64,000 bases of DNA from Phlebopus portentosus. Its lineage: Eukaryota; Basidiomycota; Agaricomycetes; Boletales; Boletinellaceae. Location: positions 744,001 to 808,000 of the forward strand of contig JAYXKI010000008.1 of NCBI GenBank assembly GCA_037892935.1, written 5' to 3'. The first letter of the stretch is position 1; every line of letters starts with the position of its first letter. Positions 23,821-35,436 of this stretch are shown piece by piece. The translations under genes and the position numbers were made by a program. A model generated the notes under the pieces. It did no database searches. It was given only the letters and a program-made list of their open reading frames with translations, and was not told where the DNA came from.

Positions 23821-24975
23821 TCACTTTGCTTCTAGCCACTTGACCAATTCTTCCCGACAGCGGACAGGTCCATCCCGGGGTCCTCCCGAATATGTCGAGT
23901 ACGACGTCAGAAGACGCTCAGTTGCTAGCTCATCCAGTAGTTGTACATGTTGCGGTGCTGGTGTTTGCGACGGAGATACGCTTGCTGAGCGAGAATCCTT
24001 TATGAGGCGTCTTGTGCACTGCCAAGTTATCGAACAATCAATAGGCGCATAAATCACTACATACGATTTGGATCGTACCTGCTTCACACCAAACCAAGCG
24101 CGGACAGCGATGCCTTCCGGAACTGCTTCGACACGAGCCGCGGGATCCAAATCAGGATCTTCGGTCATGTCTATAACCATGAGGAAGAATTTCATTGCGA
24201 GAGGAATGTCTCCCGCAGTATATGCCAACTCTGCAGCTTGCAGAACGTAGAATGGATTCTGCGGCGCCAAAAGAAGCGCATGCTGTAGTGATTTCAATGC
24301 AGATTCGTATCTACAACCATGAACTCATTCAGAACACGGAGTGTATTGGGCAAAAGTAATGAAAAGCGCACTGATTACACGAAGAATAAAGATCAACGAG
24401 CTCCAACCAACCCTGTATGTCCGTGTAATAGGTATCAAGATATTTTGATAGTTGGTCCACCGCCTTCGTCACATCTCCCGACCGTCGTAGTATCACTATC
24501 TTTCGCTTCCAAGCTGCCTGACAGAAGGATCAGCATAAATATCGCTTAAGTGTCCAGGCTATCACGCACTGCATTCGATTCATCTGCTTCAAGAAGTCCA
24601 TCGTAGTATTCTAACACAGCTTCCGGAGGTGACGAAGCTTCCTTCCGTATTCCAATGAGCACATCGACACGCGGTGAACCTGGGAACCTTTGCTTCAGGA
24701 GTTCAATGCATTCCTGAGGAGGAGGGTTATTACGATCAGCTTTAAGCAGAAGAAGCTGCACCGATACGTACGTCTGCAACATCCAGCTTTCCGACATCTA
24801 TCGAAGCTAGTGCGAGCTGTTCTACCCATGCCGACGAGTCAGCATCAAGTTGTTGGGTAACCCGTCTGTTTTTCAGCAAAGGAACACCAGCATCAACTAT
24901 CTCTTGTGATTGGCGAGAGTTGTGCTGTCTGAAAGAAGCAAGCTTAGCTAACGCGGAGGGCAACTGAGTGGACAT
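23821..24975 (-). CDS. EMC2: ER membrane complex subunit 2 (EMC2), TPR protein
   Basis: Cytosolic TPR subunit of the EMC insertase. I chose ATG 24975 (MSTQLPSALAKLASFRQHNS); the open frame upstream of it has no ATG. Pieces in order: LLLKADRNNPPPQECIELL with FPGSPRVDVLIGI, LEYYDGLLEADESN, an exon reading WKRKIVILRRSGDVTKAVDQ (about 24515-24460), a TPR exon LQHALLLAPQNPFYVLQAAE followed by AYTAGDIPLAMKFFLMVID, and a C-terminal exon LATERLLTSYSTYSGGP ending at stop 23821. The order and the WKRKI motif are those of EMC2/TTC35. At least five exons; internal edges not all resolved. Divergent from MCM4. Confidence 0.88.
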
Positions 24976-25512
24976 TGCGAGAGAGAAGGTATCAGCCAAG
25001 CAGATCCACTACGTACTGGCAGACTAATTCTCTCACGTGATATGGACACGTAGCTTCTGCCATTGTACATATTGGTCTTTCCATACATAAATAGGAGACC
25101 ATGTAGTAGACGATACTTACTAAGCATCTACGTTCCTTGATGGACAAATTGATTCGACTAATATTAATGTTTCGGAAAGTTAACGTCCGTGAGCAGATAT
25201 TGCTCAGCTAACTTGTTCAAATATCAAGGAAAAGTAGACAAGTCTGTCCTGACTAGTGGTATTATACGGTCAATTGAGGTATAAGTATGCTCACCAGCGC
25301 TATTTTTATGTATGCAGACTGTAGCTACTGGCTTCAACAAAACAAAGCAAAAAAAAAAAAAACAAAAAAAAAACAAGTCTAAGTCTACGCGAAACGACCG
25401 GCCCTCAACCTATCCACCCAATTGAGAATCGAGTTCCCATGCCGCGAGGTTGTGGACGCGTCTCTCAATTGAAGTGTTCCCTTCATCGCGTACCACATCC
25501 ATCGCCTACACC
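24976..25512. other. Divergent promoter region EMC2 / MCM4
   Basis: Shared spacer between two head-to-head genes. It contains an A-rich tract at 25349-25373, plausibly a nucleosome-depleting poly(dA) element. No gene seen. Confidence 0.5.
25349..25373 (+). repeat. Poly(A) tract
   Basis: Almost pure A run broken by one C, about 140 bases upstream of the MCM4 start. Confidence 0.85.
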
Positions 25513-28500
25513 ATGTCCTCTCCGCCGATGGAGTTTCCGAGCTCTGATCTCGGTGACACTGAGATGCAGGATGCTCCTGCCAGCGATGTGCCTCAGCCAC
25601 TGGCAGCTAGCGATGACAACCCACTCTTTCTCGGTACACCTACGGGGACTCCAATGCGCAACGTCGCGGCACGACGTGCCATTGGCCTCAGCACGCCGAG
25701 ACGTGCACCTCGTACCGGTGCTGATCCTACGAGCTCCCCGATTCTCAGCTTTCCAAGTTCATCCTCTCCCGCAAGGCCACCTGTGGCAGCAGGGAAACTG
25801 CCGTCGTCGTCAGGACTGCAGGACTCGGATCCATTGCAATTTCCGTCGTACGTTTCTTTGGTCAATCGGGTAAAAGATTCAATAAATTTAAGCTTTGAAC
25901 TAGGAGCGCTTTGTCCACTCCCGCTGCTGCTGCAGCCACGACACCAAAAAATAGGCGAGGGGACATTCATTCCTCCTTACGCATAACGCCAACCCCTACC
26001 GCAAGACGGTCTGTAGAACCTGTACACAATCGGGATGATGATAATGCACCTCTTTCAATACCACCCTCATCTGCTGGCCAATCAACCGCGCAGCAGCTTT
26101 CTGCTCCTCCACCACCGTCGGAACCAGACGAAATCCGAGCGATCTGGGGCACAAATGTGAATCTCGCCCAAACAATGCAGATGTTCCGTGATTTTCTGCG
26201 GGGATTTAAGCCGAAATACCGCGTTGTCCATGATCGCGCACGGGGCGTGCAGACGCGTCCGTTCACGTCCCCGGATGAAGCAGAAACCCTCCTGTACGAG
26301 ACATATCTGCGTCGTATGCGCCAGACAGGTCAGACAAACCTGAATGTGGACATGGTCAACATTCTCGCGTATCCATCGAGCACGAAGCTTCATAGTCAAC
26401 TGATCAAGTATCCCCAAGAAGTCATCCCTGCCATGGATCAGGTGCTGAAGGATGTAATGATTGAGCTAGCCGATGAGGATGCAGTTGCAGGAGTCGAAGG
26501 TATGCAAGGTAAAGAAGGTGAAGAAGAGATAGCGGATATAATGAGCAAGGTCTACAAGATTAGGCCTTTTGGTCAACCTCCGGGCAACATGAGAGAACTC
26601 AATCCTAGTGGTAATGTATCTATTTTCTCCGATCGCTCTTCCGCTCACAGTTTATTTCAGATACGGATAAGCTTGTCTGTACCAAAGGCCTCGTTATCCG
26701 AGCCACACCAATCATTCCCGATATGAAGGTCGCATTCTTCCGGTGCTTGACGTGTTCGCACACCGTACAGGTCGAGATTGACAGAGGTCGAATTGATGAG
26801 CCTGATCGTTGTCCTCGAGACGTTTGTGCGTCTCTGGGCTCAATGACGCTTGTGCACAATCGCTGCGAGTTCGCTGATCGGCAGGTGCTACGTCTGCAAG
26901 AGACACCAGATGCCGTCCCAGATGGTCAGACGCCGCAAACGGTCTCGCTTTGTGTTTATGATGAACTCGTCGACGTTACGAAGCCTGGTGATCGTCTTAT
27001 TGTCACTGGCATCTTCCGTAGCGTCCCTGTCCGCGTCAACCCTCGCCAGCGCACTCTGAAGAGCCTGTTCAAAACCTACCTTGATGTGGTGCATATCCGT
27101 CGAGGAGGAGACGGTCGTTTGGGTTATGATAAGTCAACGCGACCCACAGGTGTAGACCGATTACCTGGGATTGGATCTGCTGGCATTGGTGGAGGTGACG
27201 ATGAAGAGGAAGAAGACGCCTATTCGCGTGCCACGGCAGCTTCGTCAGGACAAAGGACACGCAAAGAAGATATGGAAGTAAAACTTATCGAGCTCAGCAA
27301 GCGGGCCGATATTTATGAACTTCTTGCACGTTCCCTTGCACCTTCGATCTGGGAGATGGACGATGTCAAGAAAGGAATCCTCCTTCAGCTGTTTGGAGGT
27401 ACGAATAAGAGTATTGCTCGTGGAGGCGGCGGAGGCGGTCCTAGATATCGCGGTGATATCAACGTCTTGCTTGTCGGTGACCCAGGTACAAGTAAATCTC
27501 AAATCCTGCAGGTAGGACACTATTCCTACGCTGAGTTGTTCAGTTTGATTAATAATTTACCAGTATGTTCACAAAATTGCTCCGCGCGGTGTCTATACTT
27601 CGGGAAAGGGCTCGTCCGCTGTCGGTCTTACTGCATATGTCACTCGTGATCCCGATACTAAGCAGCTTGTCCTCGAGAGGTTTGTGTTTGTCCAATTGTT
27701 TGTTTGCGAATGCTAATTAAGCTTCGTAGTGGGGCGCTTGTCCTAAGTGATGGTGGTGTCTGTTGCATTGACGAGTTTGACAAGATGTCCGATGCAACCC
27801 GTAGTGTTCTTCATGAAGTAATGGTCAGCCAATCAAAACTGACTGAACTATTTTCCATCCATACTGATTGGTCCGTCCTACAGGAACAACAAACAGTATC
27901 AATTGCGAAAGCAGGCATTATTACGACACTGAATGCGAGGACGTCGATCCTCGCCGCAGCAAACCCGGTTGGCTCGAAGTATATTCGCGAATGGCCTATT
28001 ACGCGAAACATCGACCTGCCTCCAACTTTGATCTCACGGTTTGATTTGTTGTATCTCGTGCTGGATAACATCGATGAAGTTGCCGATCGGAGGCTCGCGC
28101 AGCATCTTGTTGGTTTGTACCTTGAGGACGCTCCCGAAACTGGTGGGCAAGACGTACTGGTGCGTGTTCATACGGAAAAAAAAACTGAAGGCAAACGGCT
28201 CAAACTTTTCTAATTACTTGACCTATAGCCTCTTGACCAACTTTCAGCATACATCACGTATGCTCGCTCTCATATTCATCCTGTCATCACCGAAGATGCA
28301 TCTAAGGAGCTTGTACGCGCTTACGTCGAGCTCCGGAACATGGGTCACGATCCCCGCACTTCCGAGAGACGTATTACTGCTACAACTCGCCAACTTGAGA
28401 GCATGATCCGACTCTCAGAAGCTCACGCACGTTGTCGCTTCTCCAGTTTCGTGGAGCTTTCAGACGTACATGAGGCATGTCGTCTCATGCGTGATGCGAT

Positions 28501-28807
28501 TCGCACTAGTGCAACGGACCCGAGGACAGGGCAGATTGATATGGACTTGATCAATACAGGAACGAGCTTGCAGCAGAGGAAGATGCGTGGAGATATGCGC
28601 CGTGAAGTCCTTAATTTGCTTGAGGGTAATGCTGGGGTGCGTGGTATCCGGTGGGCTGATCTCGTGAAGCAGCTTGGCGGTCAGAGCAGTATCGCGATTG
28701 ATATGAATGAATTTGCGGAGACGATAAGGTCGCTGGAGAACGAGGGTATTGTCAAGGTTGTTGGAGAACGCGAGAGACGTACGATTAAGAGGGTGGAAGG
28801 TGCATGA
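25513..28807 (+). CDS. MCM4: DNA replication licensing factor MCM4
   Basis: Subunit of the MCM2-7 replicative helicase. ATG 25513 ([20 protein letters not shown]). The N-terminal 150 or so residues are Ser/Pro-rich, the known regulatory tail phosphorylated by DDK/CDK. Then the MCM N domain ([19 protein letters not shown]), zinc-binding cysteines (FRCLTC and CPRDVC, about 26737-26830), the OB-fold segment [20 protein letters not shown] characteristic of MCM4, Walker [10 protein letters not shown] (27478-27504), Walker [10 protein letters not shown], and arginine finger [11 protein letters not shown] (about 28034). The C-terminal winged-helix part ([23 protein letters not shown]) ends at stop 28807. 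About seven exons. One intron after VLHEVM (27824-27881) could be mistaken for coding because it is open in frame. Confidence 0.96.
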
Positions 28808-29213
28808 TTCGTTAGAATGCTTTGGATTCAAAATGCTCTCCGGAATGTCCCTTTTTTCTGTTGTCTGCGTAGTCCTATACCTGATTGTACGTACGTACGT
28901 GTGTATAAAGGCATTAGACTTGAAATGCCAACATCTTTTTTTCTCCCCTGAAGCACCCAGTCACGACTAGGCCAACACAGTCGCAGCCACGCAGCTTCCA
29001 TTCGTCAACCGTGATACTGTGAAGAATTCATAAATGCCTCGTGTTTTGTATCATAAGTATGCGTACCCTCACAACATGCAGCCGCTTCTCAAGCTTCATG
29101 AAAATAAATAAGAATGGTGTGCCGATCAACGCGGCAACGTTTTCACCTCCAACGCCGCCTTGAAAATCCGACGTGGTACGTCTGATCGCAAATGCTTCTG
29201 GATATCTTGACTG
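28808..29213. other. Intergenic spacer
   Basis: Between MCM4 and a small unknown gene. A short ATG frame at 29034 (MPRVLYHK) followed by a GT could be an upstream exon, but it does not join the next gene in frame. Confidence 0.4.
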
Positions 29214-29717
29214 ATGGGTTCGCAGATGTCGTATTATTCTTTCATGTCGCAAGAGTTTCAGAAGGTCTACTGGATATACGGGCTCGAGATCGACTACGAC
29301 GTTATAGAGCGAATTGACAAGGAAAGGGCGTTCTTCTCAACTTACAGCGACTACGACGAGTTCGCGTTCGGCGATGATTGCCTGAGTGATCCTACTGAAC
29401 GGGTGACCGACTTCTTACGACGCGAGTTCGATTGCATCGCTCCAATGATGGGCTGGGATCCAGATTCGCCGACAAGGGAGAAAAAATACGTTCTTGCCGT
29501 GCATGCACATTCTACACCAAAGAGAGCAAAGGAAAAGGAGATGGTGCTGCGGAGGATTATGAGGTTGAAGAAAGAGTTAATGCCGGACGTAAAGGAGAAG
29601 GCGAAATGGTACTTTGCGAGTAATGCTGGTGTGTTCAAGGGCGATGTGAATTGGGAGAGCCGACCCAGACCGTTCAATCCTCGCCGTAGAGCGAAGTCGG
29701 ATGCAAAAAAAATGTAA
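29214..29717 (+). CDS. Small conserved-looking hypothetical protein
   Basis: Single open frame of 167 residues from ATG 29214 (MGSQMSYYSFMSQEFQKVYW). An internal Met at 29226 is possible, since CAG precedes it like a splice acceptor. Acidic N-terminal half (IYGLEIDYDVIERIDKER, then FSTYSDYDEFAFGDD), Lys/Arg-rich C-terminal half (MVLRRIMRLKKELMPDVKEK) ending in basic RPFNPRRRAKSDAKKM. No membrane segment, signal or known domain recognised. It has protein-like composition and is followed closely by the next gene on the same strand. Confidence 0.5.
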   Translation: MGSQMSYYSFMSQEFQKVYWIYGLEIDYDVIERIDKERAFFSTYSDYDEFAFGDDCLSDPTERVTDFLRREFDCIAPMMGWDPDSPTREKKYVLAVHAHSTPKRAKEKEMVLRRIMRLKKELMPDVKEKAKWYFASNAGVFKGDVNWESRPRPFNPRRRAKSDAKKM

Positions 29718-29820
29718 TGATTTGACTCTTTTTTCTAATATAAGGCATGGGCAAGGAAAGGAAAGGACCGACACCGACGACGCGTTCGCGTGCGATGCAC
29801 GTGAGCGATCACCCAATGGA

Positions 29821-31282
29821 ATGACGAGGATCTCGTGCTCATTTCCTCACCGACCTTTCATGTTTCCTGCTCACACACGACTGCGGCAGATCACACGACA
29901 CTTCTTGTCCAGTCTCAAACCAACAGCGTCAAGCTCATCGTCAGCAAGACACTTGAGATCTCCTGAAAGCCAAGCTAACATGTCCTCCCTGACTGAAACG
30001 TCCCCGAGTACATCGGCATCTGCCCAACGTACGTTTAATTTCGAAGTATCGCCGATTCCGCCGAACCCGCTTGGTGAGGGGAAGTGGATCAGGACGGCTG
30101 CTTGTCTCATTATCGGGTGGGCTCTCTGCTATGTTCTCTGGTTTGCTTCGAGGTTAAGATGTGCCTAACTAGAGATGAAATCTTGAATGGCAAGACGCAC
30201 GATAGCAATTCCAATAACTTTGCAAAGTTTTGCTTCGAGCATGGGATAGAGCTGCAAGTGCATTTCTTCTCTGGTTACGATTCACGGCAGAGTCTGAGAC
30301 TGTATCAGGAAGCGCATAGAGGTAATAGCGGATGACGAGGAAGAAATGTATAACGTCATCAATGTTCATTGACTCGTATTTCTAACGTGTCGTGCAGAAT
30401 TGAGGCGAGCCGTCGTATGGTCAAGAACTATGACTTCGTTGTTACATCTGGCGGAATTGGGCCTACTCATGACGGTGACAACTTCGTATGCTGCATACAC
30501 TCTATGATTCTAATAATAATATCTAGATATTAGTTATCAGTCTCTGGCGGCCGCTTTCAACCAACGTCTCGTGCATCACGATGAGACTCTTCGACGAATG
30601 CGCGAAGCCTCTAAGCATCGTATTGATTTTGCTCAACAAACTGAAGAACAACGGATTGCGAGGGAACGTATGGCGCTGTTCCCAGAAAGGAGTGAGGTGT
30701 TGTTTGTCAATAGCGAAATTTGGGTGGTGAGCATATAGCAAGCGGATAAATTGTGCTTTTGCTAATGCCGCTGAGAATTTCAGCCGGTAGTGCGACTTGA
30801 AGGAAAGCTATGCATCCTACCAGGAATCCCGGGGCTATTCCAACGGTTACTTCGATACCTCACACCATATTTACCGTTGCCTCCTCCCAGCGAACGACCT
30901 TTCCGACATCTGATTTTCACAAAGTACGTACCCTTTTCCGTCATGAGTTCTGGCAATAGCTTATGAACATATTGTCAGCCAACCTGAGTCGAGCATAGCT
31001 CCCTACTTAACGTCACTTCAGAAACGCGTTGCAAGCGAAGGCGTCCGCGTCGGCTCGTACCCGCTTCTTCAGAAGGGTGTTACGGTGAGCTTGATCGGGC
31101 TTGACGAGGCTCGCGTGCGCGTGCTAGGCGAAGAGGTGAGCTTTGCTACTCTGCCTTTCTGCATCACCACGATAGTAGCTACAATGCTCGTTTGAGTATA
31201 GGTCGCGAAAGAGATAAAAGGAGACGTGGTCGCCGCTGCTCGTCTTGGACAGGAAGGTTCAAATCCTCCAATACCACAGTGA
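29821..31282 (+). CDS. Molybdopterin-binding (MoCF/CinA-like) domain protein
   Basis: ATG 29821 gives an N-terminus rich in Arg/Ser/Phe (MTRISCSFPHRPFMFPAHTR) that looks like a mitochondrial presequence; an internal Met at 29980 (MSSLTETSPSTSASAQR) would give a cytosolic form. Domain pieces across introns: AACLIIG joined to GDEILNGKTHDSNSNNFAKF, KRIEVIADDEEEM, NYDFVVTSGGIGPTHD (signature), the helical insert YQSLAAAFNQRLVHHDETLR, then KLCILPGIPGLFQRLLRYL, QKRVASEGVRVGSYPLLQKG and VSLIGLDEARVRVLGEEVAK. This matches the stand-alone MoCF fold shared by CinA and the N-terminal half of eukaryotic FAD synthase FLAD1. No PAPS-reductase half follows, so the activity is uncertain. Confidence 0.8.
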
Positions 31283-32196
31283 GATCCAGTAAATTAAAGA
31301 ACACAATAATCAAGTTTGTACTCGTATCAGTTAGTCTAATATGACCTGCTTGAAGAAATTATTATGTGCGGCATGCATACTTTGGGTTAGGCTGGGGCTA
31401 ACTCAATCCGATCAATCTGCTCATGCACACCCATACGAGACTTCATTTCTGGCTATTGATCAGAAGAAAGCGCCGTCCTCGAGCCTTCATTGCTAGTCTC
31501 TGGTTATCCGGCTCATATTCGTTCACAATGACACGACCTTTACACATAATAATCCCACAAGGATTTCTTCGTTCTATGAGGAGTAAATCTCCAACAGGAA
31601 AACCGAAAGACCGGAATCTGTTGATTTACTGTACAATGTGATTCAGTAGAATTCAATAACAGCTACAATTTTCTGCGCCATTTTAACAGCCCTTTCTCTG
31701 TATTTGTTGCTCTGAAGATTGGGGCTCTATTTTGGAGAGGGCTTTATTATCTATCTTTTTTTCGTAAGTTAGCCGTAGATTTACATGTAATTGTATTGTC
31801 ACTTCCAAGTAATGTTGAACGCATGCGTGTTACTCTTGATGAGAAAACTAAGTAGCATTTCGGTCGTGGGGCTGATGCAGTTCTATTGCAGGTACGTTTG
31901 AAGACTGCAATCCATTATGGAATTCGCTTACCGTAAGATCCTTTTTTTTTGTGTAAATACTTGAAGAGTCTACAGAATTTCATATTTATCCACGACACAA
32001 AACATAAGATGCTTGAGAAATGGTCTACGATACACTGATACAGGTTTACTACTAATAAACTTTTTGCGACAAGCGAGAGAAAATGGCCCTGACGACATTC
32101 CGAATCGCACATACAGGAATCATACATAAAGGAGTACAAGTATAAGCACTTTCCATGAAAAACCCAGGTCAAAAGAGAAAAGACACTGGTTGTCGA
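31283..32196. other. Intergenic, AT-rich
   Basis: Convergent spacer between the MoCF gene and the bHLH gene. Only short frames; no gene seen. Confidence 0.5.
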
Positions 32197-33827
32197 TCAT
32201 CGTGGACGTTCACCAGTTTGGATTCCAAGTAAGCCACCAGGTGTCAAGCTCGTTCTCGCAGCCCTGGTCTTGTCCTTTTCTTTAACAGCAGAGCTCTGCG
32301 TCCCAGCTCTCGAGTAACTGGTGCTGCGCATCTGCAATAAGGCGAGTGTGGCCGTACGAGCTCCTCCGTCCTCGATTTCAACGTCAACCTCCGTCCTGGA
32401 AGTCACTACGCATTCTTCGGAGACATCGCGCAGTTCAAGAGCAGATGATGGAAGTCGTAAAGCGGGGGTACGAGTGTGTGGGTTGCTGTTTGATGTAATG
32501 TTCGGAGAAGGCGGTGTGAGAAGGTATGACATTCCCATTGGATACGAAATGCGGGAGTCGGATGTCCCGTCATGCGATTCGCAAGGATGGGGAGCATCCT
32601 CAATCTCTGCACTTGCAAAGGAACATACTTGGGGAGGGATAGGCGACGATAAGCTCGAGACGAAGTGGGACGAACTCTTCTGGCCCGTATAATAATGCGA
32701 AGAGGTTTGCGGAGAAAGCGAAGGTGACGGCAATTGTTGAGTGTACATACGCGATGACCCTATCTCGACTGGGGATGAAAGCAGTTCTGAGATCGAGGGA
32801 AGTCGTACACGGTTTGAGTGGTCAATTGAGGGTGACTGAGACGGAATTACTGTTGTAACGTCCTCGGCGGCGTCGTTATCATCGTCAGTATCTGCACAAG
32901 AGCCGGTTTCGGAATCGTCATCATCGTCCATGTCTGACACGTGAACCCGTCCTTCGTCCACTTGTGAAGTTGTTCGACGCTTCTTCACCTGTGCTCCTTC
33001 TTCCTGCTCCACGACCTTCCGCTTTTTCAAACCTCGTTCGTTTGATGCGTTATGACATTGGCAGTTGTAGTTAGACGCTTGTTTCGAACCTTCAAAGTCT
33101 CCAGGCTGTCCATTCTCATCAACGCGCTTCAGTAGGGCGCGAACAAAAAGGACAGTGCGTTCCAATATGTCCAGCTTGAATTCACGTTCGGATGCGCCCT
33201 TCTTTCCAGATTCCTTCTTTGAAGAACCTGCCGGCGCGAAGTCCGCATCTGTCAAATGATGAGATGACTCAACGCTCAGGTTACAGATCACAATGTAATA
33301 CCGACCTTCGTCATCATCGTCATCCCCTACATTTTCCCTCCCTGCGGCGAAGTCTGCAGGGATAAGCCTCTTGAGCTCTTGTAATGCATCGTTGATCTTG
33401 CCGCGTCTAGCCTTCTCGATGCGAGAATGGTTTGCTTTCCGGGCCACTTCCCTTGCAGCTCGGGACGAACCACCCGAAGTAGGCTTGCGACCACGTTTTT
33501 TTTTGGTTGCACAGATTCGGGTGCGGGGGCGACGATGGAAATGGAGAAGTTGGATGAGGAAGAGTCTGAACTCGGTGGGGAAGGAAGGAGAGCGGGGAGA
33601 AGAGAAGCAGCGGCTTGTAACTTCGCTTTTCGAGGTGGATTTACACTTGCTGAGTACATCGAGGACGCTGAGGACGAAGGAGTGTTTGACTGAGGATTTG
33701 CTTGTGAGGACGACGACGACACTGACGACGCTGGAAGAGTTGAGACAGAGAAGACAAGGTATAAGAGCGAAATTCCGAGCACTGGCACGAGACATGTCGC
33801 CAACTGAGGAGGTGCTCGTGTGCACAT
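32197..33827 (-). CDS. bHLH transcription factor; apparent frame break at A9 run
   Basis: DNA-binding regulator. Basic region and helix 1: ARKANHSRIEKARRGKINDA, LQELKRLIPAD (about 33450-33350). After an intron-like loop segment (about 33308-33250) comes helix 2, EFKLDILERTVLFVRALLKR. The His-Glu-Arg pattern (HSRIEKARR) predicts E-box binding. The C-terminal 300 residues are disordered, with an acidic run (SDMDDDDDSETG), SP/TP sites and a final SLTPGGLLGIQTG. Upstream of the basic region the protein-like frame (AASLLPALLPSPPSSDSSSS, then APAPESVQP) meets KKKRGRKPTSGG only if the A9 run at 33496-33504 had ten A's. The alternative frame from Met 33825 is open but has unlikely composition. The 5' end is uncertain; an intron may end near 33738. 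Confidence 0.75.
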
Positions 33828-35436
33828 AAACGTGCGCTCTGGCCGACGAACGTCATTCGGTCGTTGCGGGATAATACTAGTCTTCAATACCGCGTCGCAC
33901 GACCGTAAATCTCGTTTCTGATTCGCTGACAACAACGCACGTGCATATCCACCGTCACCTAAACGTAACAGCTTTGATTCCAAGGGTCCATATTCAGGCA
34001 GAGATAACGCAGCTCGACTGGACAGGAGATAACATAGAAGCTGTACCGCAAAGAAAATCTTGATCTCTCCGTTGCAGGTCGGAAGGACGCAGCTAGAACT
34101 CGTGCTCGCATTCACGCGCCAGGATTGGATTGCAGTAAACACGTTTTATGTCCTGTAGAATTTGCATATCTCCGTCATTACTCCTTCATTCCTGTAATCT
34201 AGGTCCAGAGGGAATGGCGAGCTTTGTAGGATACATGACACAAAATATGCGTAGACGTCACGCTTACGCCAGTCGATTGGACTGTAGACACATGCATTAC
34301 GTAACATGTTATTTTCCACGATTACACCCCATAACAATAACCACGTTTACAATTCGAATTCTGCGTCCTTTCTACCTACTACACTGTATGCTACTAGTAT
34401 GTTGCCCCATCGAATCAGATATGGTTTCTGTGGCATTCTTTCTGCGTAAAAAGGCCAACCGACTGTGAACATACTGATAGGGTTTGTTCTTTCTCATCCT
34501 CCGATGATAGAACCTCTATGGCCTCCGCCGAACTCCTGTGAGCTGACTCCGCTGAGATTACTTACGGAACTTTCAACTAACCGTTCATTCTTGACCAGTC
34601 CTAATTCTGCCTCGATTTCTCAAGCGTTCGCTTCCTTAAGTGCTACAGGCCGAATGTTAGCTACCGCGGCGAAGTGTACCATACTTTCGGCTACATCTGT
34701 GGAGTGTACGTACATGCCACCTCCTTTACTGGCCATTTCCGGCCCAGTGTTGTTCCTGGCTAGTCAACTCTCATAGATCAAGTGTTTCAGCTATGAATTG
34801 AACTTGTGAAGTTGTCCGCAGACCACTTCGATTGATAGTCCTTTCCTTTCTCTTCAAGCTATTTATGCATTACGCTACCTGTATTTAGGCTTTGCAGCGT
34901 ATTCTCCCTCTATACTAGAAAGCGGCCCTTTCCGTTCCCCGAAAGACTCACCGCGGCTACAATACGAGGACTCATCTGAATAGCGAGAGATCTTCTGTCC
35001 ACCGGACTCCGGGTGGTTGTCGGCTTACAATGCTCCTGGTGTTATGCGTCATGTTGGTACAAAATTATACGTCCAATGCTGTTACTGTTCGGCCGTCTCT
35101 TCCGGAGCTCTTTTCTCTCGTAATTGAATGTCTTTGTTTTAGTGCTATGTCAGGGATGGCTGATCTTGCATATGGGGGCTCTTATCCTCTCCAGTGGCTA
35201 CTCAGTATCTAGATCCTGTGTTTCATGCCGCTTTGCATCGTGTCCTTGGAGGACGGGTTTGATATGCCGGCTTTAAGCGCCTCCGCTCGTTGCATCGGCT
35301 TTCTCTTTCTCGACCGCTTCATCTTGGCCTGAAACCTTGAGTTCACTCACACCACGGATCTTCGAACCACTATAATATAAATCTGCGAGTGCCTATCGGT
35401 ATATTCTGCCATAGTTTGACCGCCTTCTCGTCCTCC
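33828..35436. other. Intergenic, no gene seen
   Basis: 1.6 kb divergent spacer between the bHLH gene and the P450 array. Several short open frames, none with motifs or splice structure. The CYP-1 promoter is at the right end. Confidence 0.45.
35371..35382 (+). promoter_or_regulatory. TATA-like element, CYP-1
   Basis: TATAATATAAAT, about 55-65 bases upstream of the CYP-1 start codon. Confidence 0.5.

Noticed and set aside
27824..27881. Extra 20 residues in MCM4 after VLHEVM
   Set aside because: The segment starts GT and ends CAG, is open by chance, and interrupts an invariant MCM block; it is an intron.
32321..32692. Plus-strand frame of 123 codons inside the bHLH gene
   Set aside because: Antisense shadow of the disordered bHLH C-terminus, with no independent start context or family.
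33371..33829. Plus-strand frame opposite the bHLH N-terminal region
   Set aside because: Same DNA as the Ser/Pro-rich exon read backwards; composition is a mirror of that exon.
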